A model generated the notes under the pieces. It ran no database searches, was not told where the DNA came from, and saw only the letters and a program-made list of their open reading frames with translations. Made by a program: the position numbers and the translations under genes. DNA of 64,000 nt from Penelope pileata (lineage: Eukaryota > Chordata > Aves > Galliformes > Cracidae), in the NCBI GenBank assembly GCA_013396635.1, contig WBMW01000147.1:1155544-1219543 (forward strand). The letters are read 5' to 3'. How positions within the stretch are numbered: the stretch's first letter is position 1; every line of letters starts with the position of its first letter. Below, piece after piece: positions 51,901 through 63,481 of the stretch.

Positions 51901-54900
51901 TTGATTCAGTTTTTATTTTCTTCTTAATGGCAAAATTAACCAAATGAAGCTTAGCAATCAACAATTATGGAATCTTGCTTGAGGAAAGAGCTGCTGAGTG
52001 TCTGTGAGAGGGAAGATTAAAAATAAAATATATCAAATAATTAGAAATGTATTTCATGGGCATGCTTTGTATGTCATGACTAAGTTCTTAGAATAGCATA
52101 ACTTATTTTGTCAGCTCAGAAGGGTTGAGGTAACACTGTCTGTATCTGGAGTCCCCCATTTCTGGTGCAACTTATAGGAAAGTAATTCAGATGTGCAACA
52201 AGAATGCAAAATGTTTTGTAGTCATCACTGTCCATCATGGACTGTTAGGAAAATATTTTTTAAAAAAATTAAGAAATACTCAATTTTTCCTTCTGCTATA
52301 NNNNNNNNNNNNNNNNNNNNNNNNNNNNNNNNNNNNNNNNNNNNNNNNNNNNNNNNNNNNNGGGGGGCAGAAATTCAGATACAAACAGTATTTCACAAGA
52401 TGTTAAATGCCTATAATGTAAATAACTTCTCATGAAGATGTGAATGAAGGTAGCAGAATCTGACCCATGTGAGCCAGTGGCCAACCAAAAACCATTTTCT
52501 TTCATATTTCCAAAACCATTTTCTTTCATATTTCCAAAACCATTTTCTTTCATATTTCCAAAACCATTTTCTTTCATATTTCCAAAACCATTTTCTTTCA
52601 TATTTCCTTTTCTTATCCCTCTTCTGCCTTTTCTTCATTATTTAATCCTGTTTAAATCTTCAACAGTTAACCAAGATTTTGCGATTTCCTGCAGTTCAGA
52701 GGAGCTCAATGTTTTTGAGGTTATTGGGAGACCCTATTTGTTTTGTTTTTATTTATTTTCCTGGAATGTATAGAACATGCTTTTCTAAATGCAAAAGAGG
52801 TGCAAAGGACAGGAAACACTATTAATGCTGACAAATCACTATCAGCCAATCCCTTGACTCAAAAGCTTCCCTATGTCCTTGCTTCTGTGGCTTAGACATT
52901 TAAAGTTTTCTTGGTCTTAGAATCATCATCATCCTAGAATCATTTGAGTTGAAAGGAACCTCTAAAGGCTATCTGGTCCAACTCTCCTGCCATGAACAAG
53001 GACACCTACAGCTCCTTCTGGGTGCTCAGAGCCCCATCCAGCCTGACCTTGAACGCCTCCAGGGATGGGACATCCAACACCTCTCTGGGCAACCTGTGCC
53101 AGTGCTTCACTGCCCTTATCATAAAAAACTTTTTTTCTTATATTCAATCTAAATTTCTCCTGTTTTAGTTTGAAACCATTTCCCCTTGTCCTTGCACAAC
53201 AAACCCTGCTTCTCTTTTCCATTCATGTGCAAATATTTCTGTTGAATATTACCAGTGGTACTATTCATCCAGGTAAGCGAACTCTGTGAGAAAAGTGGAG
53301 AATACCCTTAATCTAGGCAGTGATGACTAGTTTTTGGATAGTTTCCCAGACTTCTTGAATTTTACCCAAATGAAAGGCAGTTGTAACACATTCACCAAAT
53401 GCAGTAAAATTTAACTTTACATCTGACACTTTCTTCTTCTTCAATTTCTCTTGCCTTTCTGATCTCTTAGGAGATAAGCCTCCAGATCACAACTCATCAC
53501 AAATCATCATCTGTGCTTTCTGTATCTCTTTGCTGGGCTCCTTGGGAGTTGTATCACCTACACGATGCCCTGAAGGTTAGGGTGACCAGAGCTTCAGGAA
53601 GGAAGCTGTCAGTTGCTGACTTTCTAGAAGTCTTTAAATGCATCACTGTTTGGTTGAAATTATCATTGAATTGCTAGTGTTTAGAACAATAAAGCATGGC
53701 TTTTACATTATCAGCATTGATAGTGTAAGTTTAAATACTTCTTAAAAGTTGATTATATTCTTAAAATCTAAAGAAGAAAGCTAGTGCAAAAGAACTAAAA
53801 ATACTAGAATTAAAGGCGAGAATAGGAAAATATTTACAGTTATATACAGAAATTGCATTGAAAGTAATGCCTCCAATTTATTTCCATGGAAACTACACCA
53901 GATATAAAGAGTGCAAGAACACTATTTGATAGAGCAGATTCTCAGCTACAAAACACTAGTTTTCAATGTAGTCACCGCTATTAGCTGTGAGTTTTCACCA
54001 GCAGTGAACAAGAGTCTGCGTGCTGCACTTGTAACAATCTGCACCAGCAGAGGTGACTTGCCACTGCTGAAACATGCCACTACCACCTTGCTGTGCTCAC
54101 ATCCACTGTTTGGTCTCCATAAATGTTCAGCAAGTGTTGATGAATGTCAGCAGGTGCTATTCTTTCTGGAATGGAGGAATTCAATTCCACACCTTTGCTT
54201 CACATGCTCTCCCATGTCAGGCACCATTGTGTCAGAGTGCACCTCTGCTGCCATCTGTCACACGGCAACAAAATATATTAGGATATTGGTGAGGTTGTTC
54301 AATCTCTACTGCCATACCACCAACATCTGCCTCTGAGGTTGTGGGCCAACATGTAATAGGAGACGCTACTTTCAGAGTAGCTCTCATATATATAATATTA
54401 ACAGATACATGCATGCTTTATGTTCAAAGCTGTCTTTGATCATATTTTATATGATCAAATTTCTGGTTTTAAACATGAGATCTAGGGAATCTGCAACACT
54501 GAAGTTCTCCTACACTGTGTTGCTGATCTGTGCTGATCTGACCAGGCTACTCAGAAGTCTCCTTTTGCTACCTTCTGGAGCTAAATGTATATTGCTTGTG
54601 CTTAACTCTGCCCTTGTTGGTTATCCGCTAGGGCTAAGGCTTGTTGGCATGTTTGCAAATCAGTTTTCGTACTGACTAGTTTCTAATAGTGTTTCTAATA
54701 GTACTGCTAATCAAGTTAGCAATATACTACTAGTATAACAACTGCTGCATGCTTCTGTCAGAGTAAAATCCTCAACAGAAAATCTATATTAATATCTAAT
54801 GCATTGTTCTCTTATAAGGAGAAGATTTTCTACCTCATTAGTTTGATAAATGTACTTGAAATGCTCTAGTAATATCTTTTTGTTGAAAAATGAAGTGAGA

Positions 54901-57900
54901 CCTTATGCTAGCTGTCTCAACTAACTTAATTCTTCATATTTTGCTACTTTTCATTCTCCTTGTTTCTACAGTAGTGGGGGTACTCCAGTAATAAACTATC
55001 CAAATACAAAATCTGAATAATAAAGTTGGCTCTTTTTTATCAGCCACCACTTGTACTACTTGGGATTGATAAAACAAGTGTTTTGAAATACTGTGAAAAG
55101 GAAGAGAGTGGAATTTGTGAAGTGCTTGCTCAAATGACAGCATTGAGATATATTTTTTACACCATGTCTAGATTAGGAAAATGGATGTCATTTAAAATAT
55201 GTTCCCTAGCACACTCTTAAGCATTCATGGAATAAGTGTTCATAACGTCTGAAAATGTGCTAGCTTTCTCTAGCTTTACAGAGTTCTGCTGAAAAACTCT
55301 TTTTTAAGACATATTCCTTGCACATTAAGCTTGTATACTCTTAAATATATCATATTCTAGTAACAATCTGAACACTTTTGCATCCTACTTAATTGAAAAT
55401 TAGGTTTATTAACACTTACTGTTGATAAACACTTAGTCGGTCGTTGCCTCTTAGTTTTTCCTAGACTTTAGCTGTAAGTTTTTGCATAATTAAACTACAA
55501 GTTTAAACAAGAGTGCAAAGATAGTGATCCATTCTGTTCTCCTTTCAAGCAGTTAACACAATTTAACTTCTACTATAGCTTTAATATTTAGCTTATTTTA
55601 ATAGGATGCTCACTGAAACAAAAAAGTAACATTCTGAATTTTCCTCTAGTTACTCTAACAATGTAACAATTTACATGTCCATTCAATATCTTCTTTTTCC
55701 ACACTGGTTTAGAGAGGCTTAGGCACACCTACCAAATCTACTCTTTTGACTGTTTCTTTTCAGCTATTTGTTACCTTTCTCTGCCTTGCCTCCCTTCTAG
55801 GAACAAAAGGATGTACCTGTGTTTGTGAGTGACTTACTCTTATCCAAGCAAGGAATCTGAAACAGAAGCAAACTTCTTTTTGTCATATTTCCTTGGGTCT
55901 ACTTTTGCCCACTGGCTTTGGAAGAACCTTTTAAACTACAGTTCTGAGCCTGCTTTGCAAACTAGAAAAGGCATTTGCTGTGGATAAAGTGTGGGAGTTC
56001 CTTCTTTAATGCATTTATTAGGAATTGTAGCATTTATTTAAGATTGGGAAATCACTGTGGTTCAGGGTGTGGGAATAGAATGTTGTTTTTGCATTATGAT
56101 TAACGGAATAGATACAATATATACATTGCTACAGGTATAATGTTTTTGTATTAGGGCTAACAGAATAAGTATAATAATGTTTTTGTATTAGGGCTAACAG
56201 AATAAGTATGATGTCTATTGCTTTTGTTAAATTGACTGCAGGAACTAAAAGAGAGCAAGGTCTTGGTGCCTGCCTGCGCAGGTGCCTGCTTAGATGGCAA
56301 CATTAACACAGACTCGGTCTTTGTGCTTGGTCAAATGGCAACATTTCTACTAGCACAAGCTAGACCTTGATGCCTGTCTGCGCAGGTGCCTGCTTAGATA
56401 AGAAACATTACTTCTAACACGGACTCGGCCTTCGTGCCTGCTCAGATGGCAACGTTACTGCTAACACAGACTCGGCCTTCGTGCCTGCTCAGATNGGGAA
56501 CATCATTCCCTTGAAAGTCTGCATAGTAGCAGGTATGACGTGTTCAGGTTTCAGAGACAAATTCAGTTCATTTGTGTGTGTGTGGGGGGGATAAATTTAA
56601 AATAAATAAATAAAATTCCCCCTTGAGACACCCCAGTGAGCAATGTTGTTCCAAAAAGGCAAAGGATAGGGCTATGTTGCCTCAGCTTTTCAGGTCTTTG
56701 AAGCAGCCTGAGCGTGCTTGGGAAGGGAGCAGCATATCTTCTAGTTGAAGCTCAATACTTCTTAATGCCTCCTAGGAGTCAGTAGTGTTCCACGCCTCCT
56801 TAGCATAGGCCTGTTTCTGAAATACTGTCTTTGTATTTAGTTTAATGTGTATTGGAATTTTTTTCATGAAGTGGAAGACATTGATAGAAGAGGTTGGTAA
56901 TTCGGGAAGAGTGGCACAATGTGATTAAATTGGAGGGGAGAAATGTTCTTTCAATATGGATGTTCTAGTGAAATTGGCTTGAACTGATTCTTTAAAAGTT
57001 TTTAATTTTGATATGCATGGTCCAGAAATTAATTTATTGTTTAGTATTCTTGATTCTCTGCTGTAGTTGCTTTATGCATGCAAATTTTAAATGTGTACAA
57101 CTTAATACCTGGTACTTCCAACCTCTGATTTATCACAATAGAATCATTGTTCTTGGGTTTGTTGTACAATTAATGACTGACTAAGCAGACATCTTTCTTT
57201 CTAAAAGTAAGATGTCTGTTTTTAATTTTCTGTAATTCAGTTTCCTTGGAGGCCAGCAAAATGTAGATAATTACAGAATACCAATGAAAGGGACGTATTC
57301 AATTCCTAATTCATCAGTTTTCATATGCTAGATTAGTTCTCGCATCTTTTTGTTAATCTTCTTATGATGCTGTGGCTTAGAAATTAATGCCTAGTTTGGC
57401 CAGTCGCTGACAAAAGCCTTTATTCCGTGTCCTAGCTGATAGTACTGCAGACCCCTGGGTGTTCTTCTGTGACTCCTATGTGGTTGAGTTTCAAACGTTT
57501 ACCCTCTCTTGCTGTCTTTTGTGATTTACCAAGAGAATTTTTATTAACTTCAACGTAAAGTAGTTTTATTTTCAGAGGCTGTTTTCCTGAAAGCTTTCAG
57601 TCAGAAAATAGGACCTGGAAATGTATAAACTGTAATAAACCTCTTCTGTTAGATTGCTTGCTTTATGTGATTTATAGAATTTTGATCTTGAGGGTGAGGA
57701 GGTCTACAATACTAGTTGCAGAATTTTTTACCATGTTCTCAAATGATACTGTAAAGCAAGCAACTTCTGATGCTTTTATTTCCAAATAAGATAAAGAATG
57801 TGAAAAAACAATTGAATTAGAACATACCTCAAAATTTTTTCTAAAGAAATTACTAGTCTAATTTTGTCACTTGGCTGTTTGTACCTGCCATTTTGGGCTG

Positions 57901-60900
57901 CATATATTAATCCTGACAAAATCATGTAATCACCATATTTCCTATAATAGAAGAGGAAATGAAGTGAAAGCTGTCAATGGTGAGGAGGGGGGAGTAAGGT
58001 AACCTTATAAGTAGTGAGTTACAAAAGAATAAGAACTAATACTGAAATGTGAACCAGCTTGATACATTAAAGCTAACTTTAATAAAATTGGGAAAAAAAG
58101 CACTTGAAGTGTTCATGATTCCTTAATGCCAGAAATGCATTGAAGAAAGTTCTTAAAAATAACTAGCTAATTTCAAAGCTTTGAGTCTTGCCTGTTCCTC
58201 TTTCAAATGCTGGAGGATTCAGTTGTTAATAATCATAGATATGGAGAAGAAATTACAATGATACATGCCTTTTTGCAGTTGCATATTTTAATGTTCTGGG
58301 GATTCTTTGGTAAAGGAAAGGATGTACAGGTTGCTGTTGGTAATGTAAAATGTTGCTTGAGTAGTGGCAGTAAGTGTTTTCAGAGTAGCAGGTTGAAATG
58401 TGCGCTCTCAACTTTTTAGCTCAGCAATTTAAATCACATCTGACATTACAACATAGAAGAGCAACTTCAGATTGAATGAGAATTTATTTCATCTAGAAAT
58501 AACAGTGAATGTCAGTAAGAACTGAGTTTTGAAGGGATGCAGCAACACTTAGAACAATTGATCTCTTGATAAAAATAGTTGGATGTAAATCTGTTGTTAC
58601 AGACAGATATATGATAGCATTTAGCCTTATAATACTTGATACACATGTTTAAATGCCTGTGAAATAACAAGTATATCTCAGTCTGTGTAGTTTTAGTGAA
58701 CTGTCCCCCCTGCCTAGGTAATTTATTATGTAATGAATATATAATCCTTTATTCCATGTAGATCTATAAGTTTATTTTACAAAGCTTTATGTTAAGGGCT
58801 TATATTGCTAGGTATGCCTAGAGGTCAGTGATCTTTGGTATTTGAAATACAACTTTCTGAGTAATTCTAAGATGATTAACTTCTTAGAAACGCTTTGAGG
58901 TTAAAGCTGTAGTTGTTACAGTAGTGACTTTTAAATTATAGAGCTACAGTTATACAGTTACAGTTCTTATATACAAATCCTTTTTCTGAGCTCATATGTT
59001 GTCATTCAGAAGAAGGAGTTTGGGATTTTCTTTTGGGAAAGATCTGGGAATTCATGTTTCTTTTGGGCAGAGAAGGTATGATTAGCAACTTCATTCTCTG
59101 GAAACAGGAAGCTTTTAATATCCTTATTCCTAGAGGAATCTCTTGTCTTTTACCCTGCCCTGAAGAAATTTGCTGAATTCCAGTGGCTATACTGTAACAT
59201 GTTTCTGTATACTTTGCAGAATTGCCCTGCTCTACACTGGTTAAATGGTGTCTGCTTATTATTTACCATGGTAATTTAGGCAGCAGTGTTCCTGGTTCAG
59301 GAATCATGTTGGATGTTTTGTGGGAAAAAGGTTATTTCATCAGCTCTGCAGGGTATGTCAATGCAGCCTTTCAGAACGTCATTCTAGCCTTATTGTTCCA
59401 TCCTGGTTTAAGCCAGCATATAAATGAGACAAAGAAGGCAAGTCTAGGAAAGCTTACAAATAAATTACTCCTGAACTACTTGACTATCTCTTAGACAGTT
59501 GAAAGAAAACCCTAAAATGCTTTTGATCCTGGAGAATCTGTTAGTCTGATGTTTGGGTGTTTGGTGGAGAGAAGCAAACTTGCATGCAAAAGATTCATCC
59601 CTTTGCAGTCCCTCTCCTTTTTTAGTGAGCATGGCTGCCCATAGAGAATAAACACCAGCTACAGAACTGGCAGTCCTCTGAAGCTTTTGATGGAGTATGT
59701 GGAATTCTCCTGCTAGCAATACTTTTTTCCCTTTTCATGATGAAGCAGTAGAAAAACCATACAGCAGGGAAGAACTACTTAAGCGACGCTCTAAGAGGGC
59801 AAATTTGATATTGTCTTTGTGATGGTCCTTTGGAATTTGAAGCATCTTTCCTTGGTAATAAAATGCAGTAGATTCATTTGTGGCTATAGCATGGTTAACA
59901 TCTCTATCACTTTTAGACACTGAAGAATTTACATCACTTGAGTTGGACACATTCTATTACTTCCCACATTTTGGTAACTTCTTATTTGTATAGAAAGTGC
60001 AAAGTTTGTTCTTTAATTGCCTTGTTTTCTGTGATACATACACTTCTGTATCTTGATTTTTTGATGGCTCACCTTTATATGACATTTTGCGGGCATGGCT
60101 GTGTCCCTTAAGTGATTGCTGAGAAGCTAATTGTAAATATCAAATACCACTTCTTGCAAATAGCAAGTAGAGCTTCCCTTTTCCTAGGAAAATGAATATT
60201 GAAACTTAAAACTCTGAAATTATTCTGGGGATGCGGCAGGACATGCACTAATCTATCAAAGTTAGACTGAGCTATGTTCACCAGACAAAAGACTTGAAAG
60301 AAAATTCTTCAGGAAGACTGCATCTGCCATTTTTAGGGAAGTGCCACTCTGTGCACAAAACACAAGGGCACACGAGACAACACGAAAAAAGCACATGAAA
60401 GGCAATAGGGGAAGAGATTGGCATTTGGAGAAGAGGAGCAGAGAAGCAGTAAGAAGCAAAGAGCAGTGGATCAAAAGAGCAAGGAGCAAAGAAAGACAAC
60501 AAGAAACATCTGGGCCCAGCCATGTGCAATGCCTGTGGTCGTGGTGAAGGGACCAAGTGAATACCCAGTGAAAAAAGGGAAGCTGGGGCCAAGGGGTAGG
60601 GAAGGAGTAGAGCCTGGGGGAGGAAAATAATTCTCCAGTGTTTCCTCAGTATATGAGTCGGTGATTAGGAGTTCATGTTAATTGGTGGGTAAACTAAGAA
60701 CATCCTCGGTCAAGTTTGCCTTGTCCATGTTGCTATAATACTGGAAGATATAGCAATGCTGCTCTGCCCTGAACAAAAAGAATTGAGGGAAAGTGTAATC
60801 ATAGGGAGAAAGTGGTATTGAGTGACTTTCCCCTGGTGTGTGGCTGGTAGTCATTCATATGAGTCACAAAACGGAGGGAAATGTGCAGCTTTAGGGCTGC

Positions 60901-63136
60901 TGCACTTTTTCCATTTATGCAGCTTTTTCTTTTTTTTTTAATCAAGCTGGTACTAAGAACTTGCTTTACCTCATCCTTGTGAAAATTGAATTTTCATACT
61001 TAATAACTGAAAAATGACAGAAAAATATCTGAAGCATATACCACCTGTTTTTCCTTTCATCTGGATTCATTCATTAGTTTCCTCATATTAAAAGCCCTCC
61101 AAGACACAATTAACCCTTTTTAATACCGTGAAGCTTGGGATGATCATTAAAACTCATTAAAGGAGAGAAACTTGATTTCAAGAGCAGCTTAGCATTAGAT
61201 TTTCCTGATTTCTTTTCTTGGATATGGCCATCAGAGTTACAGTCTTAACTGACTATTTGAGTAGTTAATGGTAATTGATTGCTTTGCATTGCAGAACTAT
61301 GTCCTGTGCTAGAAGATCCTTTGAAACAATTCTGTGTAATGTAATACTGTCTTCTGAGTATAGACTATCTAATAATTATGTTGTCAGCAAGTCCTTTTTG
61401 TTCAGGAAAATATAATTCAAAATAAAAATACGTTACCAGAAGTCTTGATTCCCTCTTTCTTGCTTATGTTTTCTTGTACTATGAATTGTGCTGTTGATAG
61501 AAGGTTACGTACCTGTTTTTTCCTCATTTAGTGAATTGTTTGTTTTTAACATATTTTGAAAAACAGAGACATACAGTTGTATTTTAGTACTAACTTCACT
61601 GTTCTTGTTTCGACGTGTAAAGGTTGAAATTAGTTTCACAAAAAAAAAAAAGGCTTTTTTGTATTATGTAAATTGCCTAGTCTGTTCCTGGCACTATATA
61701 AACAGTCTTAAGATTTAGTACATGAGAATAGACAAAATTTAGAGTAACATCCTAAGCTCATAACCAGCGTTATTTAAAGTACACTAGTTTTTGAAGGATG
61801 GAAATGAGTAGTCACCAAGAGAAGTACAGTGAAGTAAAATGGTGACTTCAAAGCAATAAATTGCCTTGGGTTTTACTTTCTGACTGATACTGCAATAAAC
61901 CTGTCATGAAACACTACCAAAGCATTGATTTATTTGTACTGCTAATATTAGAAGTAATAAAATTGAGGATTTACCAGTGTGGTTGTAGCATTTGGTATAT
62001 ATTTTATTAGACAGTTCTAATAACAGATGTTATCTAACAATCATAAGATATTTTATGACTGACCTTTTACTGAAGCGGAATATTCATTGAGAAAATAGTT
62101 TGGGTATTTAGCCTTTTTCTGATAAAAGTGATCATGCTGAATCTTCATATGGGTTATTTGTTGCTTAACCCAATTTTTGCTTAGAACTATGACAAAAAGT
62201 ATGGCAAAAAGGATGTGCTCTTGATTATTGTAATCACCATTTAGTAGCTGAAATTATAATTAAATCTCATAGTTCTGTTTTCCAAAATATCTTAGTTGGA
62301 AACAATTTATCTTTCATACTTCTTAGAAGTGTTTTTAGATGAACTATTTATATTCTGCAAATGTTAGTTACATAAAAATAAACGTAAGTACTAGAACTGG
62401 ATTTTCAGAAGTGCTGAGCATTGGTCTGATTTGATCCAAGAGAAACTGGAAAATTAGGACTCATCCTTTCTGTATACCTGTATGATGATGATCTTATATG
62501 ACTCCTCAGTGAAGTTAAGGTAAAATTCTGCTTAAAACTACAAGCTGCAAGAAGGAGAAATATGATAATAGCCTATCTATAGGCAGATGTGAAAGCTGCA
62601 ATCTGCTAGGAATTTCTGATAGAGGCAAAAAAAAAAAAAAAAAGGAAGAAAAAATTTAAGGAAAAACTGTATTCAGATACATCCCTGCACAGAGGTAGAG
62701 AAATATGAATGGAAAATATGAAATGCCGCTGAGAGCAATGTAGATGTTTCAAGAAATAATACAAGTCATGAAAATGCATTATGGATTTGAGCCTTGTTAA
62801 TAAAATGCTCTAATTCTAATCAACCATGCAATTATTTCAAACAGATATTTACGGCTTAGCAGACGTGTGTTTGGAATGCAAAGCTTTCTTAGCCAGAACA
62901 TGATTTGCTCTAACTACTTATCAGTATGTTGAAAAAATTATTCTATTTTTTTTTTTATGATTAGAGTTACTCTTATCCCTTTTTTAAGGTATGGGATGCT
63001 GTAGACAAAGGCAGTTGTTTGAAAACATTTTCCTGTCACTCCTGTGCTGTCCGAGCTGCCCAGTGGTCGTCTTGTGGAAGAAGAATCCTCAGTGGTGGCT
63101 TTGATTCCATGCTGCATTTAACGGATGTTGAGACAG
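27283..63136 (+). CDS. WDR25: WD repeat domain 25 (partial locus, first two coding exons)
   Basis: WD-repeat protein of unsettled function, head to head with WARS1 as in mammals. Coding exons seen are 27283-27999 (239 codons) and 62989-63136 (49 codons plus one base); the rest lies beyond the window. The N-terminus LVAYDDSDSEAETE matches the human protein. The middle is Ser-rich and poorly conserved. The segment before the repeats (VRKISELIKPYLGSKYKLTE) and the first WD unit (GPVNEIQWCPVREQSHMLLS then ASMDKTIK|VWD) match well. Together these exons give 288 residues, about half of the human protein, ending in the second WD unit. The intervening intron is 34,989 bp and splits the first WD unit just before its VWD. 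Confidence 0.95.
28638..28880 (-). mobile_element. CR1 LINE 3' fragment
   Basis: Begins AATCATAGAATATCATATAT, with GGGACCCACAAGGATCATTG and AGTCCAGCTTCTGGCTCCAC, and ends in CAGCTCCATGCCATTCTCT. Minus-strand CR1 of a subfamily different from the copy at 48 kb. Confidence 0.9.
32371..32408 (-). mobile_element. Very short CR1 tail
   Basis: CATAGAATCATAGAATGGTT followed by CAGGTTGGAAGGGTCCTT is the last ~40 bases of CR1 in reverse orientation. The similarity then stops. Confidence 0.85.
34500..34712. other. G+C-rich insert, possible old LTR fragment
   Basis: About 200 bp far richer in G+C than the surrounding intron (for example GGTGGGCCCAGGGTGGGGCT), followed by a TATA-like CATTTAAGGG and then a run of G with one undetermined base at 34681. 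The composition and TATA-like box suggest a retroviral-type LTR remnant, but no family was recognised and no termini or target duplication are visible. Confidence 0.3.
37207..37701 (-). mobile_element. Galluhop-type mariner, internally deleted, both termini present
   Basis: Terminal inverted repeats CTCTGAAAGTAA (37218 on) and TTACTTTCAGAG (to 37690) are perfect over 12 bp. The body is the same as the copies at 26.2 and 53.8 kb: CACTATTTGATAGAGTAAAT on the left and TGCCATACCACCAACATCTG on the right. On the minus strand only the start of the transposase remains. At about 0.5 kb, against roughly 1.3 kb for an autonomous mariner, it is non-autonomous. Confidence 0.9.
48048..48338 (-). mobile_element. 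CR1 LINE 3' fragment
   Basis: Begins CAGAATCATAGAATGGTTTG, contains CCCCATCCAGCCTGGCCTTG, CCTCCAGGGATGGGGCATCC and CCTTGGTGAAGAATTTCTTC, and fades near CTGATAAAGAGTCC. Minus-strand insertion. Confidence 0.93.
50688..50839 (+). mobile_element. CR1 LINE 3' fragment (divergent subfamily)
   Basis: GGTTCCCTGGGAAGTGGTCA, GGCACCAAGCCTGCCAGAGT, TGTTGGATTCTGATGATCTT and the tail TTGGGATATTTTGATTCT match the 3' end of an older CR1 group. Plus-strand insertion. Confidence 0.8.
52301..52361. other. Assembly gap (61 undetermined bases)
   Basis: A run of N. It lies next to a G run and 120 bp before a 24-bp minisatellite, so the gap may mark collapsed or unsequenced repeat. Isolated single N's occur at 34681 and 56495. 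Confidence 0.99.
52485..52607. repeat. 24-bp minisatellite, 5 copies
   Basis: Five nearly identical units of CCAAAACCATTTTCTTTCAT plus ATTT, period 24. The first unit has one extra A. The period is a multiple of three, so both strands are open across the array, which accounts for the repeating peptide frames there; they are not genes. Confidence 0.97.
52919..53215 (-). mobile_element. CR1 LINE 3' fragment
   Basis: AGAATCATCATCATCCTAGA, CCTCCAGGGATGGGACATCC, CCTCTCTGGGCAACCTGTGC, ending TTTCCCCTTGTCCTTGCACA. Minus-strand insertion, with the 3' octamer repeated irregularly at its tail. Confidence 0.93.
53845..54388 (-). mobile_element. Galluhop-type mariner, internally deleted, flanked by TA
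   Basis: The left end TACAGAAATTGCATTGAAAG and the right end ACTTTCAGAGTAGCTCTCAT plus A are inverted copies with mismatches. TA at both ends fits mariner target-site use. The body matches the copies at 26.2 and 37.2 kb. The minus strand keeps only the transposase start, with stops. Confidence 0.9.
56137..56209. repeat. 37-bp direct duplication
   Basis: ATAATGTTTTTGTATTAGGG followed by CTAACAGAATAAGT occurs twice, at 56137 and 56174. A looser related copy (ATGTTGTTTTTGCATTATGA) precedes it near 56080. Confidence 0.9.
56255..56505. repeat. Irregular tandem repeat region (~47 bp related units)
   Basis: Recurring pieces are CTGCGCAGGTGCCTGCTTAG (56275 and 56380 regions), ACTCGGTCTTTGTGC or ACTCGGCCTTCGTGCC (three times, the last two 47 bp apart) and CAGATGGCAAC. 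The block is richer in G+C than its surroundings. With the duplication just upstream and the AATAAATAAATAAA shortly downstream it could belong to an LTR, but no termini were found. Confidence 0.75.
60400..60625. other. Purine-rich intron segment
   Basis: The plus strand is strongly biased to A and G (for example GAAGAGGAGCAGAGAAGCAG, GAGCAAGGAGCAAAGAAAGA). The minus strand is accordingly pyrimidine-rich and open in two frames. No repeat family was recognised. Confidence 0.6.
62989..63136 (+). CDS. WDR25: WDR25 coding exon 2
   Basis: Follows the acceptor CCCTTTTTTAAG. It reads VWDAVDKGSCLKTFSCHSCA, then VRAAQWSSCGRRILSGGFDS, then MLHLTDVET plus one base, with donor ACAG|GTAAAG. The human counterpart is [20 protein letters not shown]... 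up to LHLTDLETG. It completes the first WD unit and carries most of the second; the phase matches the phase-0 end of the previous exon. Confidence 0.95.
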
Positions 63137-63481
63137 GTAAAGGCCGCACACCAGTACATTTTAGCCCTATGTATTACATTTGTTGAATGTGGTTAACTTT
63201 ATTTCGTTAGCTTTATTTTTTCTTTTGAAAATAGAGATAACATCTATAGATCAAAGTTAGAATTCTTGAAATGTCCTTTGCTAAAAAATTGCTCTGCAGT
63301 TAAGGGTAGTTGAGATTCTTAAGAAGACTGAAATGTCTTTAACCTCATGATCACATGCAATTTCTGTTGTCAGATACTGCACAAATTAGCAGAATGAAAC
63401 CTGAGTATTTTTTTGTGGTTTGTCATAATCATTCATTAAAGTGTTTATAAAGCTTCATAAGGTCATCTTCAGTACCATTTA
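63137..63481. other. Start of the next WDR25 intron
   Basis: Unique A+T-rich sequence between the exon donor and a mariner copy. Nothing recognised. Confidence 0.8.

Larger units (their letters stand above)
28000..62988. other. WDR25 35 kb intron, mostly unique sequence
   Basis: The intron lies between the two coding exons seen. Recognised contents are entered separately: CR1 pieces, two mariner copies, a minisatellite, a repeat region and a gap. The stretches 28.9-32.3, 32.4-37.2, 37.7-48.0, 48.4-50.6, 50.9-52.3, 53.2-53.8, 54.4-56.0 and 56.7-62.9 kb are A+T-rich, with scattered short open frames that resemble no known protein. No tRNA, rRNA or snoRNA was recognised by eye. Confidence 0.7.

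Noticed and set aside
52191..52773. Open frames with repeating NGFGNMKE-type peptides or crossing the N run
   Set aside because: Produced by the 24-bp minisatellite and by undetermined bases, not by a gene.
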